This document shows positions 45,114 to 54,262 of a DNA stretch of 64,000 bases, piece after piece. The DNA is from Hyphomonas neptunium ATCC 15444 (GTDB taxonomy: Bacteria > Pseudomonadota > Alphaproteobacteria > Caulobacterales > Hyphomonadaceae): contig NC_008358.1 of the NCBI RefSeq assembly GCF_000013025.1, positions 2,852,001 through 2,916,000 on the forward strand, read 5' to 3'. The notes under the pieces are model-generated. The model had not been told where the DNA came from, made no database searches, and was given only the letters and a program-made list of their open reading frames with translations. The position numbers and the translations under genes were made by a program. Each line of letters begins with the position of its first letter. Within the stretch, counting starts at the first letter, position 1.

Positions 45114-46169
45114 ATGTTTGATCACCCCTCTTTTGACGCCCATGAGGGCGTTCATGCCTTTCACGATGCGCAAAGCGGGCTGAGAGCCATTATTGCCGTT
45201 CATTCCACGGCGCTGGGCCCGGCGGCCGGCGGCTGCCGGATGTGGAATTATGCCAGCGGCGACGCGATGCTGACCGACGCGCTGCGCCTGTCGCAGGGGA
45301 TGAGCTTCAAGAACGCCATGGCGGATCTGCCGCTGGGCGGGGGCAAATCGGTGATCTGGGGCGACCCGCGCAAGGACAAGTCCGAGGCGCTTTTCCGCGC
45401 CTTTGGCCGCGCCGTCGAAAGCCTTCAGGGCCAGTATTACACGGCCGAAGACGTTGGCATCGACACATCCGACATGGCGCTCGTGCGCAAGGAAACGCGC
45501 TATGTGGCCGGCCTGGATGAAGGCGCCGCCGCCAGTGGCGATCCCTCGCCGATCACCGCCATGGGCGTTTATCTGGGTATCAAGGAAGTGGCCAAGCGAC
45601 TTTACGGATCAGATGACCTCTCCGGCCGGATCGTGGCTGTGCAGGGGGTCGGCTCTGTCGGCGCGCATGTGTGCGAGCATCTGGCCAAGGATGGCGCAAA
45701 GCTCATCATTTCCGACATCGATCAGGAGGCGCTGAAGGATGTGTCCACCCAGACCGGCGCCACAGTCGTTCAGCCTGATGACATCTATGATGTGGAAGCC
45801 GACATCTTCTCGCCCTGCGCGCTGGGCGCGGTCATCAACGAGAAGACACTGGAGCGGCTTCAGGTCAAAGGCGTGGCGGGCGCAGCGAACAACCAGCTGG
45901 TCGTGCCGGAAATGGGCGAACTGTTGCGCCGCAAAGGCATTCTCTATGCGCCAGACTATGTCATCAATGGCGGCGGGATCATCAATGTGGCCGCCGAAAT
46001 CTCCGGCAACTATTCGCGCGAATGGGTTGATGGGAAGCTCGCCCGCCTGATCGAGACGCTGGGCGAGGTGCTCGACGAGGCCCTCTCCACCAACCAGCCC
46101 GCGAACGCGGTGGCCGACCGGATCGCCCGGAAACGTATTGCGGACGCCAAAGGCCTCGCGCCTAAGTAG
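45114..46169 (+). CDS. Leucine dehydrogenase-type Glu/Leu/Phe/Val dehydrogenase
   Basis: This 351-residue NAD-dependent amino acid dehydrogenase has the substrate-binding TALGPAAGGCRMW, the catalytic lysine in LPLGGGKSVIWGD, and the Rossmann motif VQGVGSVGAHV. The length and GGCRMW motif fit leucine/valine dehydrogenases, which deaminate branched-chain amino acids. I chose the ATG at 45114, at which the protein begins MFDHPSFDAHEGVHAFHD; the frame extends to 45045. Exact substrate preference is not provable from sequence. Confidence 0.9.
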   Translation: MFDHPSFDAHEGVHAFHDAQSGLRAIIAVHSTALGPAAGGCRMWNYASGDAMLTDALRLSQGMSFKNAMADLPLGGGKSVIWGDPRKDKSEALFRAFGRAVESLQGQYYTAEDVGIDTSDMALVRKETRYVAGLDEGAAASGDPSPITAMGVYLGIKEVAKRLYGSDDLSGRIVAVQGVGSVGAHVCEHLAKDGAKLIISDIDQEALKDVSTQTGATVVQPDDIYDVEADIFSPCALGAVINEKTLERLQVKGVAGAANNQLVVPEMGELLRRKGILYAPDYVINGGGIINVAAEISGNYSREWVDGKLARLIETLGEVLDEALSTNQPANAVADRIARKRIADAKGLAPK

Positions 46170-46255
46170 ACTTCCCTAGTCCGGAACCATGCCTCTGCTG
46201 TTACGTTCATGTTATAACTCCCGGCTGGGAGTGGTTGAACAGCAGGAGAGAGCCC

Positions 46256-47086
46256 ATGTCAGTCGTTGCAATGCTTCAGGGCACACCGGAAACGGATGTG
46301 GAGACAACCCGGTCAGCGCTCGCCATGGCGCAAAAGCTTGGCACAAGCCTGGTCGGGCTGTGTGCGCTGCCTGATCCCCAGGCCGCCGTCATGCTGGTTA
46401 CCACGCCGGAATCCACGGGGCTGACCGCAGCAGCGGCCACAAACATCATCGAGTTGCAGAAGGAAATGCTGGAGAAGGCCGAGGCCGCTTTCCGCCAGGG
46501 CGTGGGCGTGACGCCCGGCGTTGAGAGCGTATTCCTGCATCAGGTGGCCAATGCCGAAGCGGCCGCGGCGAGCGCCGCGACGCTGGCGGATGCCATCATT
46601 TTTCCCCGCAATGCCGCGCGCAGCGGTGAGCCGCTCTCCATCGCGTTTGATCATGTGATGATGGATGCCCGCCTGCCATTGGTTCTGGCGGGCACGGCCG
46701 CCTACACGCCCGGCCCGGTCATCATCGGCTGGGATGGCTCCAATGGCGCAGCCCGCGCGCTGCGTTTTCATATTCCGCTGCTGAAAGCGGCCGGAGAAGT
46801 CATTATCGCGCAGAACCGCAAGGACGCAGAGCGCGATGGCGCCCGGCCGGGCATCGAGCCTGGATCCCTGGAAGACTGGCTGAAACGTAAGGGCATCAAG
46901 TCCAGCGTTTCCCCGATTGAGGGCGAAGTATCTGCCGCCCTGCTGGCGCTGGCCAAGGGCAGTGGCGCAACGCTGATCGTGGCAGGCGCCTACGGCCATT
47001 CACGCATCGGCGAACGCCTGTTCGGCGGCACCAGCAAGCGCCTTCTCAGCGCCGATGAGGCCCCGGCCCTGGCGCTTGCCCGTTAA
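46256..47086 (+). CDS. Universal stress protein family protein
   Basis: This 276-residue protein has two USP-like halves. The C-terminal half has the nucleotide-binding pattern GAYGHSRIGERLFGGTSKRL, with the G-x2-G-x9-G-S/T spacing of ATP-binding UspA proteins. The N-terminal half is more diverged. AGGAGAGAG precedes the ATG at 46256. The next gene starts 24 bases after the stop and may be co-expressed. Confidence 0.83.
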   Translation: MSVVAMLQGTPETDVETTRSALAMAQKLGTSLVGLCALPDPQAAVMLVTTPESTGLTAAAATNIIELQKEMLEKAEAAFRQGVGVTPGVESVFLHQVANAEAAAASAATLADAIIFPRNAARSGEPLSIAFDHVMMDARLPLVLAGTAAYTPGPVIIGWDGSNGAARALRFHIPLLKAAGEVIIAQNRKDAERDGARPGIEPGSLEDWLKRKGIKSSVSPIEGEVSAALLALAKGSGATLIVAGAYGHSRIGERLFGGTSKRLLSADEAPALALAR

Positions 47087-47110
47087 TCCACACTGTTCCT
47101 GGAGCTTCCC

Positions 47111-47476
47111 ATGTCGCTGATGCGCATATCCCTGCAACTGGCCCTCAACCCCGGCGCCGACGCCGTTTCCGGGCAAGGCTATACGCTGATCGCCCCCCTG
47201 GCGGCCGACGGGCGCCTGGATGTGGAGGGATGGCGCGAGAACCGCAAAGACTGCCGTGTCTTCCGGCTGCACCCCGATCCGGCGCAACGGGCCGACGGAT
47301 GGCTGACCCATCGCGGCAATAACTGGTTCTTCCGCTATGACGAGGAAGAAGAAGGCGACGACGAAAGCGTTCACCGCCTGGGCGATCATATTTTCCGCGA
47401 AGGCGAATACATCACTGTCGCGTATCACGGCGAAACACCGCTGACTTACAAGGTGGTCGACATCGCCAGCATTTGA
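47111..47476 (+). CDS. Small hypothetical protein
   Basis: This 121-residue soluble protein is not recognised. It opens MSLMRISLQLALNPGADAVSG, carries an acidic run DEEEEGDDE near residue 80, and ends with a strand-rich segment (YITVAYHGETPLTYKVVDIA). GGAG lies eight bases before the ATG. Linkage to the universal stress protein gene is suggested only by close spacing. Confidence 0.65.
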   Translation: MSLMRISLQLALNPGADAVSGQGYTLIAPLAADGRLDVEGWRENRKDCRVFRLHPDPAQRADGWLTHRGNNWFFRYDEEEEGDDESVHRLGDHIFREGEYITVAYHGETPLTYKVVDIASI

Positions 47477-47532
47477 CTTTCCCGCACTGGGCGAGCGGCG
47501 CGGGAGGGGCGCCCGGAAACCGCTTTTGCCCC

Positions 47533-47560
47533 TTGAAAAATCCCCGGCCCGGCGTAAACA
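47533..47560 (+). promoter_or_regulatory. Candidate tRNA-Pro promoter
   Basis: TTGAAA at 47533-47538 and TAAACA at 47555-47560, 16 bases apart, form a sigma-70-like pair about 40 bases before the tRNA. Confidence 0.35.
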
Positions 47561-47601
47561 GCCGTGCTTCGGGCTGGCCAGAGCCACCCGGCGATGGACG
47601 G

Positions 47602-47678
47602 CGGAGTGTAGCTCAGCCTGGTAGAGCACTAGCTTCGGGAGCTAGGGGCCGGAGGTTCGAATCCTCTCACTCCGACCA
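47602..47678 (+). tRNA. tRNA-Pro, anticodon CGG
   Basis: A complete cloverleaf is visible. The acceptor arms CGGAGTG and CACTCCG pair fully; the D-arm GCTC..GAGC, the anticodon stem CTAGC/GCTAG with loop TTCGGGA (anticodon CGG) and the T-arm GAGGTTCGAATCCTC are standard. The 3' CCA is encoded. It reads CCG proline codons. Confidence 0.96.
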
Positions 47679-47704
47679 TCGACCCCGATGCGCCAGCGCC
47701 GCCC

Positions 47705-48592
47705 CTAGAGCAGAAGCGACCTGTGAACCATTATGCCCGTCAAGGCACCGTCACCGACAGCCAATGAAACCGAGTGAGGCACATGCGCGGCGTCCCCGCA
47801 CGCATACGTGCCAGGCACGCTTGTCTCCTTCATGTCATTTCGCCGGATCTGCGTTCCGAAAGGTGTTTCTTCGAGGGCGCAACCGAGTTGCTGCGCAATG
47901 GGCGTTGCCGGCGCATTTCGCGAGGCTGTGAAGAGGCCGGCAAACGTTAAGCGTTGCCCGCCTTCGATCACAACCTCTGCCCGGCCTTCGATCCGGATGA
48001 TGGGCGCCGCCTCGATCCGCACACGGCGGGCTTCCAGCCTGGCGCGCGCCGCGCCGTCCGGCTCAAATACGCCGTTCAGGAACAAGGTGACATCGCCCCA
48101 TTCCGTCAGGAATTCCGCCTGGTGGAGTGACATGGGACTGGTCGCAATGACGCCGATCTTGCCCTGCGCAAGCTCATAACCGTGGCAATAGGGGCAGTGG
48201 AACACATGCTGCCCCCAGCGCTCTGCCAGGCCTTCAATTTCCGGCAATGTATCGCTGACCCCTGTTGCGAAAATCAGGCGCGCGGCTTGATACCGGCCGC
48301 CGCTCCAGCTGCGGACATGGAAGCCGCCATCATCCTCAAGTTTAGCCGCCTCAAGCGCTACATCTTCCAGCCAGTCCAGCGTGGGATAGGCTTCAAGCTG
48401 TTTGCGGGCCTCTGTGGCAATCGCGGCGGGGTCGGCGCCGTCCTGTCCGAGAAAGCCGTGGGAGCTGCCTGCAAACCGGTTTCGCCGCTGGCCGGCATCA
48501 ATCACCAGCACTTTCCGGCGCGCACGCAGCAGCTGGAGAGCAGCGGCCATACCGGCGTAGCTGCCCCCTATGACGATCACGTCATGACGCAT
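47705..48592 (-). CDS. Thioredoxin reductase-like FAD/NAD(P)-dependent oxidoreductase
   Basis: This 295-residue flavoprotein has FAD-binding VIVIGGSYAGMAAAL, the redox disulfide CPYC in HVFHCPYCHGYE, and the C-terminal FAD motif GTYACGDAA. The NADPH motif is weak. This matches the small TrxR-like oxidoreductases often encoded next to an Rrf2 regulator; the real partner may be a thiol protein other than thioredoxin. It lies four bases downstream of the Rrf2 gene on the same strand, so both are one operon. Confidence 0.85.
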   Translation of the reverse strand: MRHDVIVIGGSYAGMAAALQLLRARRKVLVIDAGQRRNRFAGSSHGFLGQDGADPAAIATEARKQLEAYPTLDWLEDVALEAAKLEDDGGFHVRSWSGGRYQAARLIFATGVSDTLPEIEGLAERWGQHVFHCPYCHGYELAQGKIGVIATSPMSLHQAEFLTEWGDVTLFLNGVFEPDGAARARLEARRVRIEAAPIIRIEGRAEVVIEGGQRLTFAGLFTASRNAPATPIAQQLGCALEETPFGTQIRRNDMKETSVPGTYACGDAAHVPHSVSLAVGDGALTGIMVHRSLLL

Positions 48593-48596
48593 GGGT

Positions 48597-49040
48597 CTAT
48601 CCTTTTTGGAGTTTGTAATCCTTGAACCGCCGCGTGAATTCCGCCGCGAGATCAGCAAGCGTCACCGACGCGAACCGCTCGAGCAGCAGCGCTTCGGCTT
48701 CGGCAAAGGCGGAATCGAGCACGGAGTTGACCGATTGTTCGACAAGGCATTCGGGCGTTTCATGCCGGTTGCCGATGGCAAAGACCGTTGGCTCGCCAAG
48801 TGCCTCATGCAACTGGCGCAGCGTGAGCCTGGCGAGGTCTGCTTTAATCCGCCAGCCGCCGGAATGTCCGCGCTCGGAGGAGACGAACCCCGCCTCGCGC
48901 AGCAGGCCCATGGTGCGGCGGACGACGACCGGGTTGGTCCGCATGCACACGGCAAGTTCGTCGGAGGTCATCGGGCGGTCCTGCTCTGCCATATGCAGAA
49001 TAGCATGCAGAACGGAGGAAAGGCGGCTGTCTCTTTTCAT
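48597..49040 (-). CDS. Rrf2 family transcriptional regulator
   Basis: This 147-residue winged-helix protein opens RLSSVLHAILHMAEQDRP and has the recognition helix region VRRTMGLLREAGFV and the wing SGGWRIKADLARLTL. The cluster-binding cysteine triad of IscR/NsrR is absent: only Cys32 and Cys98 remain. It may respond to a thiol-reactive signal or another ligand. It probably controls itself and the adjacent thioredoxin reductase-like gene. Confidence 0.85.
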   Translation of the reverse strand: MKRDSRLSSVLHAILHMAEQDRPMTSDELAVCMRTNPVVVRRTMGLLREAGFVSSERGHSGGWRIKADLARLTLRQLHEALGEPTVFAIGNRHETPECLVEQSVNSVLDSAFAEAEALLLERFASVTLADLAAEFTRRFKDYKLQKG

Positions 49041-49084
49041 GTAACTTCATTTATTACTTATTCGGCGATCTTCAAGCCCGCACA

Positions 49085-49118
49085 TGAAAAAAGGCGGCAG
49101 GTATCTCTACCTGCCGCC
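49085..49118 (-). terminator. Rho-independent terminator of alaS
   Basis: Read on the minus strand, arms GGCGGCAGGTA and TACCTGCCGCC enclose a four-base loop and are followed by a run of Ts (plus-strand AAAAAA at about 49087-49092). It lies about 35 bases beyond the alaS stop. Confidence 0.92.
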
Positions 49119-49153
49119 CTGATTTCAGAGAAACGGAGCCCGTTTATGGGCAA

Positions 49154-51799
49154 TCAGCCTTTGAGGGCTGCCCTCACCGCTTCCAGCGCCTCATTGGCCT
49201 TGTCGCCATCCGGGCCGCCGGCCTGCGCCATGTCTGGCCGCCCGCCACCGCCCTGGCCACCGATGGCCGCCGCGGCAGCCTTCACCAGCTCAACGGCAGA
49301 GAATTTCTCCGTCAGATCTTTGGTGACGCCGATGGCAACGCCGGCCTTGCCGCCATCCACGCCGACGAACACGACGACGCCGGAGCCGATCTTTGACTTG
49401 GCCTCATCCACCAGCGCGCGCAGCTCCTTGCCGCCAACGCCTTCGGCAACGCGGGCAATCAGATTGACGCCATTGATGACTTCCGGGCCAGCGGGCGCGC
49501 CGCCGCCCCCGCCCATGGCCAGCTTGCGCTTGGCTTCGCTGAGCTCGCGCTCCAGAGTGCGGCGCTCCTCGGTCAGGGAAGCAACGCGGCGGGGAAGATC
49601 CTTGAGCGGAACTTTCAGGCTTTCGGCAACGTCCGCAGCGATCTGCGCGCGGCCTTTGAGATAGGCCAGAGCTTCTGCGCCCGTGGCCCCCTCGATGCGG
49701 CGGATGCCGGCAGACACACCGCCCTCCGACAGGATCGTGAAGACGGCAATATCGCCCGAGCGGGAAACGTGGATGCCCCCGCACAGCTCAACCGAATAAG
49801 GACGCCCACCTTCACCGGCGTCGCCCATCGACAGCACACGGACTTCATCGCCATATTTCTCACCGAACAGGGCAAGTGCGCCTGCTTCGATCGCCTTATC
49901 CGGCGTGGTGACCTTGATGCCGGTTTCGATATTGGCACGGATCTGGGCGTTGACCTCATCCTCGATGGCTTCCAGCTGGGCCGCCGTGACCGGGGCGCCG
50001 TGCGAGAAGTCAAAGCGGAAGCGGTCCGCCTCAACGAGGGAGCCCTTCTGCGTGACATGAGGCCCAAGCACCTTGCGCAACGCAGCATGCATCAGGTGGG
50101 TCGCCGAATGGTTTGCCATCACGGCCTTGCGGCGGGCGGCGTTGACGCTCATCTGCGCCTTCATGCCGGTCTTCACAGAGCCGGAAACAAGCTCGCCGAT
50201 ATGCACATGCAGATCGCCTGCACGCTTTTGCACGTCGCGCACGACGAACCGGGCGCCGTCTTCAAAGACGATCTCGCCATGGTCGCCCGCCTGGCCGCCG
50301 GATTCGGCGTAGAAGGGCGTGGCATCAAAAACGAGCTCAGCCGGACCCGCCGTGACCGTTTCAATCAACGCGCCACCCGCAGCGATGGCAATCAACCGGC
50401 CTTCGCCTGCCGTGCTGGAATAGCCGGTGAACTTCGTCGGGCCTTTTTCATCGCGGACGGAGAACCAGATTTCTTCAGTCGCCTGATCACCCGACGAGAA
50501 GCCGCCAGCGCGGCTCGTCTCGCGCTGCGCATCAAGGGCGGTTTCAAAGCCGTCCACATCCACTTCAATCCCGCGCCCACGCAGGATGTCCTGCGTCAGG
50601 TCCAGCGGGAAACCGAACGTATCCGACAGGCGGAACGCGACGTCACCGGGCAGCGCCTCGCCGGGAGACAGCTCCGAAGCGGCCTTGTCCAGCAGGCTGA
50701 GGCCGTTGCCCAGCGTGCGCTGGAAACGGGCCTCTTCCTGTTCGATGGCGGCCTCGATGGCCACCTGGGCGCGGCCAAGTTCGGGATAGGCCTTGCCCAT
50801 CTCGGCGACCAGCGCCGGCACCAGCCGGTGCATCTGCGGCTCGCGCGCGCCCAGCATGTGGCCATGGCGCATGGCCCGGCGCATGATCCGGCGCAGCACA
50901 TACCCCCGGCCCTCATTCGACGGAAGGATACCGTCTGCCACAAGAAAAGCCGATGTGCGCAGATGATCTGCAATCACGCGGAAGGAGGCGGTTTTGTCTC
51001 CGGAGGCCTTTTGTCCATAGACTTCTTCTTCGGCCGCGATCAGCGCCCGGAAGAGATCAATGTCGTAATTATTATGAACGCCCTGCAGAACGGCCGCGAC
51101 GCGCTCCAGACCCATGCCGGTATCAATCGACGGCTTGGGCAGATTCGTCCGCTTGCCGCCTTCATGCTGTTCGAACTGCATGAAGACGAGGTTCCAGATT
51201 TCGATGAACCGGTCACCATCTTCATCCGGGCTGCCCGGAGGGCCGCCGGCAACCTTGTCGCCATGATCGAAGAATATCTCCGAGCACGGGCCACAGGGGC
51301 CGGTATCGCCCATCGACCAGAAATTGTCGCTGGTGGCGATGCGGATGATCCGGGAATCGTCAAGGCCGGCGACCTTCTTCCAGATGGCGGGGGCCTCTTC
51401 ATCCTCGGCATAGACGGTGACCAGGAGGCGTTTGGCGTCAAGGCCATATTCCTTCGTCACCAGCTCCCAGGCGAGGGCGACCGCATCATCCTTGAAATAA
51501 TCGCCGAAGGAGAAGTTCCCCAGCATTTCAAAGAAGGTGTGATGGCGGGCGGTGTAGCCGACATTGTCGAGATCATTGTGCTTGCCGCCAGCCCGGACGC
51601 ATTTCTGCGAGGTGGTGGCACGCGGCGCGAAGGGTTTCTCCGCGCCGGTGAAGATGTTCTTGAAGGGGACCATGCCCGCATTCACGAACAGGAGCGTGGG
51701 ATCGTTCTGCGGCACAAGCGGCGCGGAAGGGCGCCGGGCATGCCCGTTTTTCTCGAAAAAGCCGAGGAAAGTTTCCCGAATATCATTAACGCCGTTCAT
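49154..51799 (-). CDS. alaS: Alanine--tRNA ligase
   Basis: This 881-residue class II synthetase charges tRNA-Ala. The N-terminal catalytic core opens [20 protein letters not shown]. The editing-domain zinc ligands are in [12 protein letters not shown] and the CGGIHV motif near residue 666. A Gly-rich linker leads to the C-Ala domain ending ALKG. Length is typical. It lies about 180 bases downstream of recA in the same direction, a common alphaproteobacterial order, and has its own terminator. Confidence 0.97.
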   Translation of the reverse strand: MNGVNDIRETFLGFFEKNGHARRPSAPLVPQNDPTLLFVNAGMVPFKNIFTGAEKPFAPRATTSQKCVRAGGKHNDLDNVGYTARHHTFFEMLGNFSFGDYFKDDAVALAWELVTKEYGLDAKRLLVTVYAEDEEAPAIWKKVAGLDDSRIIRIATSDNFWSMGDTGPCGPCSEIFFDHGDKVAGGPPGSPDEDGDRFIEIWNLVFMQFEQHEGGKRTNLPKPSIDTGMGLERVAAVLQGVHNNYDIDLFRALIAAEEEVYGQKASGDKTASFRVIADHLRTSAFLVADGILPSNEGRGYVLRRIMRRAMRHGHMLGAREPQMHRLVPALVAEMGKAYPELGRAQVAIEAAIEQEEARFQRTLGNGLSLLDKAASELSPGEALPGDVAFRLSDTFGFPLDLTQDILRGRGIEVDVDGFETALDAQRETSRAGGFSSGDQATEEIWFSVRDEKGPTKFTGYSSTAGEGRLIAIAAGGALIETVTAGPAELVFDATPFYAESGGQAGDHGEIVFEDGARFVVRDVQKRAGDLHVHIGELVSGSVKTGMKAQMSVNAARRKAVMANHSATHLMHAALRKVLGPHVTQKGSLVEADRFRFDFSHGAPVTAAQLEAIEDEVNAQIRANIETGIKVTTPDKAIEAGALALFGEKYGDEVRVLSMGDAGEGGRPYSVELCGGIHVSRSGDIAVFTILSEGGVSAGIRRIEGATGAEALAYLKGRAQIAADVAESLKVPLKDLPRRVASLTEERRTLERELSEAKRKLAMGGGGGAPAGPEVINGVNLIARVAEGVGGKELRALVDEAKSKIGSGVVVFVGVDGGKAGVAIGVTKDLTEKFSAVELVKAAAAAIGGQGGGGRPDMAQAGGPDGDKANEALEAVRAALKG

Positions 51800-51887
51800 G
51801 TGTCGTTTCTGGCCCTTGCCGGTTCAACAGATGGATATGCCGGAATCAGACAAGAAACCGGCACAAGATTACACCGGCGATATAAAG

Positions 51888-51930
51888 CCCCCTTTGCGGC
51901 CCGCCAAGCTCAGGCGTACCGCAAAGGGGG
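51888..51930 (-). terminator. Putative recA terminator (perfect 12-bp stem)
   Basis: CCCCCTTTGCGG at 51888-51899 pairs perfectly with CCGCAAAGGGGG at 51919-51930 across a 19-base loop. On the minus strand it lies 46 bases past the recA stop and is followed by CTTTATAT, a weak U-tract. It may terminate recA or partly attenuate read-through into alaS. Confidence 0.6.
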
Positions 51931-51976
51931 GAATCTTCCGGTCAGGAGATCAGATAGGGACCGGAAGCTTCGAATG

Positions 51977-53071
51977 TCAGCCCTCGGCGGCCTCGGCGTC
52001 ATCATCGCCTTCACCAGCCACCATACCGGCAGACAGGAGCTCTTCTGCGAGAAGACCCGCATTCCGGCGAACCGCATCTTCAATCTCGTTTGCGACCGCC
52101 GGGTTATCCTTGAGGAATTGCCGTGCCTTTTCGCGGCCCTGGCCAATACGCTCCCCGTTATAGGAGAACCAGGAGCCCGATTTTTCCACGACATTCGCCT
52201 TGACGCCGAGATCCACAAGCTCGCCCGTCTTGGAGATGCCCTCACCATAAATAATATCGAATTCGACCTGCCGGAAAGGCGGAGCCACCTTGTTCTTCAC
52301 AACCTTGACGCGCGTCTGGTTGCCGATGACCTCCTCGCGGTCCTTGATCTGGCCGATGCGGCGGATGTCGAGGCGTACAGAAGAGTAGAATTTCAAGGCG
52401 TTACCGCCTGTCGTCGTCTCCGGGTTGCCAAACATCACACCGATCTTCATCCGGATCTGGTTGATGAAGATGACCATGCATTTCGACTTGGAGATCGAGC
52501 CGGTCAGCTTGCGCAGCGCCTGGCTCATCAGGCGGGCCTGCAGGCCGGGAAGCTGGTCGCCCATCTCGCCTTCAATCTCCGCACGCGGGGTGAGGGCCGC
52601 AACCGAGTCGATGACCACAAGGTCCACAGCGCCCGAACGCACGAGCGTATCGGCAATCTCAAGCGCCTGTTCGCCAGTATCTGGCTGAGAGATCAGCAGA
52701 TCGTCCAGATCGACGCCGAGTTTCGAGGCATAGACCGGGTCAAGCGCATGTTCTGCGTCGATAAAGGCGCAGACGCCGCCATTCTTCTGGGCTTCGGCTA
52801 CACAATGCAGCGACAGCGTGGTCTTGCCGGAGCTTTCCGGGCCAAAAATCTCGATGATCCGGCCTTTGGGCAAACCGCCAATGCCGAGCGCAATGTCGAG
52901 CCCCAGCGAGCCGGTCGAAACCGCCTCGATATCCAGGGTTTTCTTGTCGCCGAGGCGCATGACGGAGCCCTTGCCAAAGGACCGCTCAATGTTGCCGAGC
53001 GCCGTTTCGAGGGCCTTTTGCTTATCCACACCGGATTCCTTGTCCACGAGAATGAGAGCAGGTTTGGTCAC
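51977..53071 (-). CDS. recA: Recombinase RecA
   Basis: This 364-residue ATPase carries out strand exchange and triggers LexA cleavage. Walker [11 protein letters not shown], the [22 protein letters not shown] opening (quoted in part) and the L2 region GNALKFYSS are present. The tail is acidic ([11 protein letters not shown]), as usual. I chose the GTG at 53071 because AAAGGAG lies six bases upstream and the protein then starts [13 protein letters not shown]. The in-frame extension to 53203 is unlike RecA and overlaps the operator. Confidence 0.97.
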   Translation of the reverse strand: MTKPALILVDKESGVDKQKALETALGNIERSFGKGSVMRLGDKKTLDIEAVSTGSLGLDIALGIGGLPKGRIIEIFGPESSGKTTLSLHCVAEAQKNGGVCAFIDAEHALDPVYASKLGVDLDDLLISQPDTGEQALEIADTLVRSGAVDLVVIDSVAALTPRAEIEGEMGDQLPGLQARLMSQALRKLTGSISKSKCMVIFINQIRMKIGVMFGNPETTTGGNALKFYSSVRLDIRRIGQIKDREEVIGNQTRVKVVKNKVAPPFRQVEFDIIYGEGISKTGELVDLGVKANVVEKSGSWFSYNGERIGQGREKARQFLKDNPAVANEIEDAVRRNAGLLAEELLSAGMVAGEGDDDAEAAEG

Positions 53072-53149
53072 GAGTCGTCTCCTTTGGTCTACCATGAGGG
53101 CCGGTTTGGCAAGGCCCCCGAATGCCATCTCAAACGTGGATGTACCATG

Positions 53150-53175
53150 TTTGTTCTGGAGAACAAAGCAGAAAC
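53150..53175 (-). promoter_or_regulatory. Candidate LexA (SOS) operator upstream of recA
   Basis: GAACAAAGCAGAAAC at 53161-53175 fits the alphaproteobacterial direct-repeat SOS box GAAC-N7-GAAC with one mismatch. It overlaps a perfect palindrome with arms TTTGTTCT and AGAACAAA (53150-53167, two-base centre). The pair lies about 80-100 bases upstream of the recA start, suitable for a promoter-blocking site. Confidence 0.5.
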
Positions 53176-53226
53176 TTATGAACAGTGAGACTTTCCTTAG
53201 CACGCTTTTTCAGGCAGGGTGACTTC

Positions 53227-53436
53227 ATGCTCACACGACCCGGCTCCGACGGCGGCGAAGCCCGTCTCATTTATGGTGATAATGATTTCGAGCAGGTCTC
53301 TGCCGGAAGCTATGTGACCTGCGCGGTCACGGGCCGGAAAATCCCGCTGGGCGCCGTGCGCTACTGGAGTGTGGACCTTCAGGAAGCCTATTGGGACGCC
53401 GAAGCGGCCTCGCAGAGGCTGGCGCCCAAGCCTTGA
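53227..53436 (+). CDS. DUF2093 family protein
   Basis: This 69-residue protein matches the alphaproteobacterial DUF2093 family: MLTRPGSDGGEARLIYGDND, GSYVTCAVTGRKIPL and RYWSVDLQEAYWDAEAA. It contains one cysteine in a short loop. Function unknown. CAGGGTGA lies before the ATG. The stop codon overlaps the TTG start of the next gene (TTGA), so the two are translationally coupled. Confidence 0.82.
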   Translation: MLTRPGSDGGEARLIYGDNDFEQVSAGSYVTCAVTGRKIPLGAVRYWSVDLQEAYWDAEAASQRLAPKP

Positions 53437-54254
53437 GCAACCCGGCGGCGCGTAACGCCATTGCGCAGCATGTCGAAGACTGGATTTCCACCGCAATTAC
53501 GGTCGCCCCCGCAGGCCATATTCCTCTGCTTTTCCTGTCGGGCGCGCAGGGGTCGGGGAAATCGACCGCGCTGAGACAAGCCGCCGCATCCCTCACCGCG
53601 CCTGTGGCCATCGCCAGCCTCGACGATTTCTACCTGACCCGGACTGCGCGCGCGCACCTTGCCAACACCATAAGCCCCCTGCTGGCCACGCGCGGGCCGC
53701 CCGGCACACATGATCTTCCCCTGCTGCGCGCCACGCTCGCCAGTCTGCGCGCGGCGAGCGACCGGTCGGCAACGTCCATCCCAGTCTTTGACAAGCTCGC
53801 CGATGATCGCGCCGCCTCCAGCGCGTGGCGCGTTTTCCAAGGCCGCCCGGCGGCCATCGTGATCGAAGGCTGGCTGATGGGCGCGCTGCCGGATGCGACT
53901 GCGCCATCGTCCGCGCCGCTCAATGAGGTGGAGGCGCAAGACCCTGCCGGCACATGGCGCCGCTTTCAGGAAGAGGCGCTGGCGGGCGGCTATGCCAGGC
54001 TATGGGATGAAGCTGATGGTTTCTTCCACATCCTTGCGCCCGGCTTCGATACGGTGCTCGGCTGGCGGCTGGAGCAGGAGGCGAGTCTCTGGCAGGCGCG
54101 TGGCACGCCCATGCCGGAAGACCGGCGCGCCTGGGCCGCCCGCTTCATCCAGTACTATGAACGTATCACCCGCCGCATGCTCGAGGGCGGACGCCGTCCG
54201 GGGACGGATCTTCTTATTGACGGGAACCGGTGCGGTCTGCCGCCGCCTCCCTGA
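53433..54254 (+). CDS. P-loop kinase, glycerate 3-kinase-like
   Basis: This 273-residue protein has Walker A GAQGSGKST near residue 37, an aspartate in SLDDFYLTRTAR and a second acidic motif VIEGWLMGALP. This combination and order match the GLYK/YggC group of D-glycerate 3-kinases, distantly related to phosphoribulokinase and uridine kinase. The enzyme would phosphorylate glycerate to 3-phosphoglycerate. The start is TTG, overlapping the DUF2093 stop; an upstream TTG at 53391 is also in frame. Its stop lies eight bases from the convergent PAN-protein stop. Confidence 0.75.
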   Translation: MSNPAARNAIAQHVEDWISTAITVAPAGHIPLLFLSGAQGSGKSTALRQAAASLTAPVAIASLDDFYLTRTARAHLANTISPLLATRGPPGTHDLPLLRATLASLRAASDRSATSIPVFDKLADDRAASSAWRVFQGRPAAIVIEGWLMGALPDATAPSSAPLNEVEAQDPAGTWRRFQEEALAGGYARLWDEADGFFHILAPGFDTVLGWRLEQEASLWQARGTPMPEDRRAWAARFIQYYERITRRMLEGGRRPGTDLLIDGNRCGLPPPP

Positions 54255-54262
54255 ATAGAAAA

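Noticed and set aside
49769-53188. Very long open frame (1139 codons) on the plus strand
   Set aside because: It lies opposite alaS and recA, both beyond doubt. It is an antisense shadow caused by GC-rich codon bias, with no start context or family match.
53072-53203. N-terminal extension of RecA
   Set aside because: The extra residues are unlike any RecA, they cover the SOS operator, and AAAGGAG precedes the GTG at 53071.
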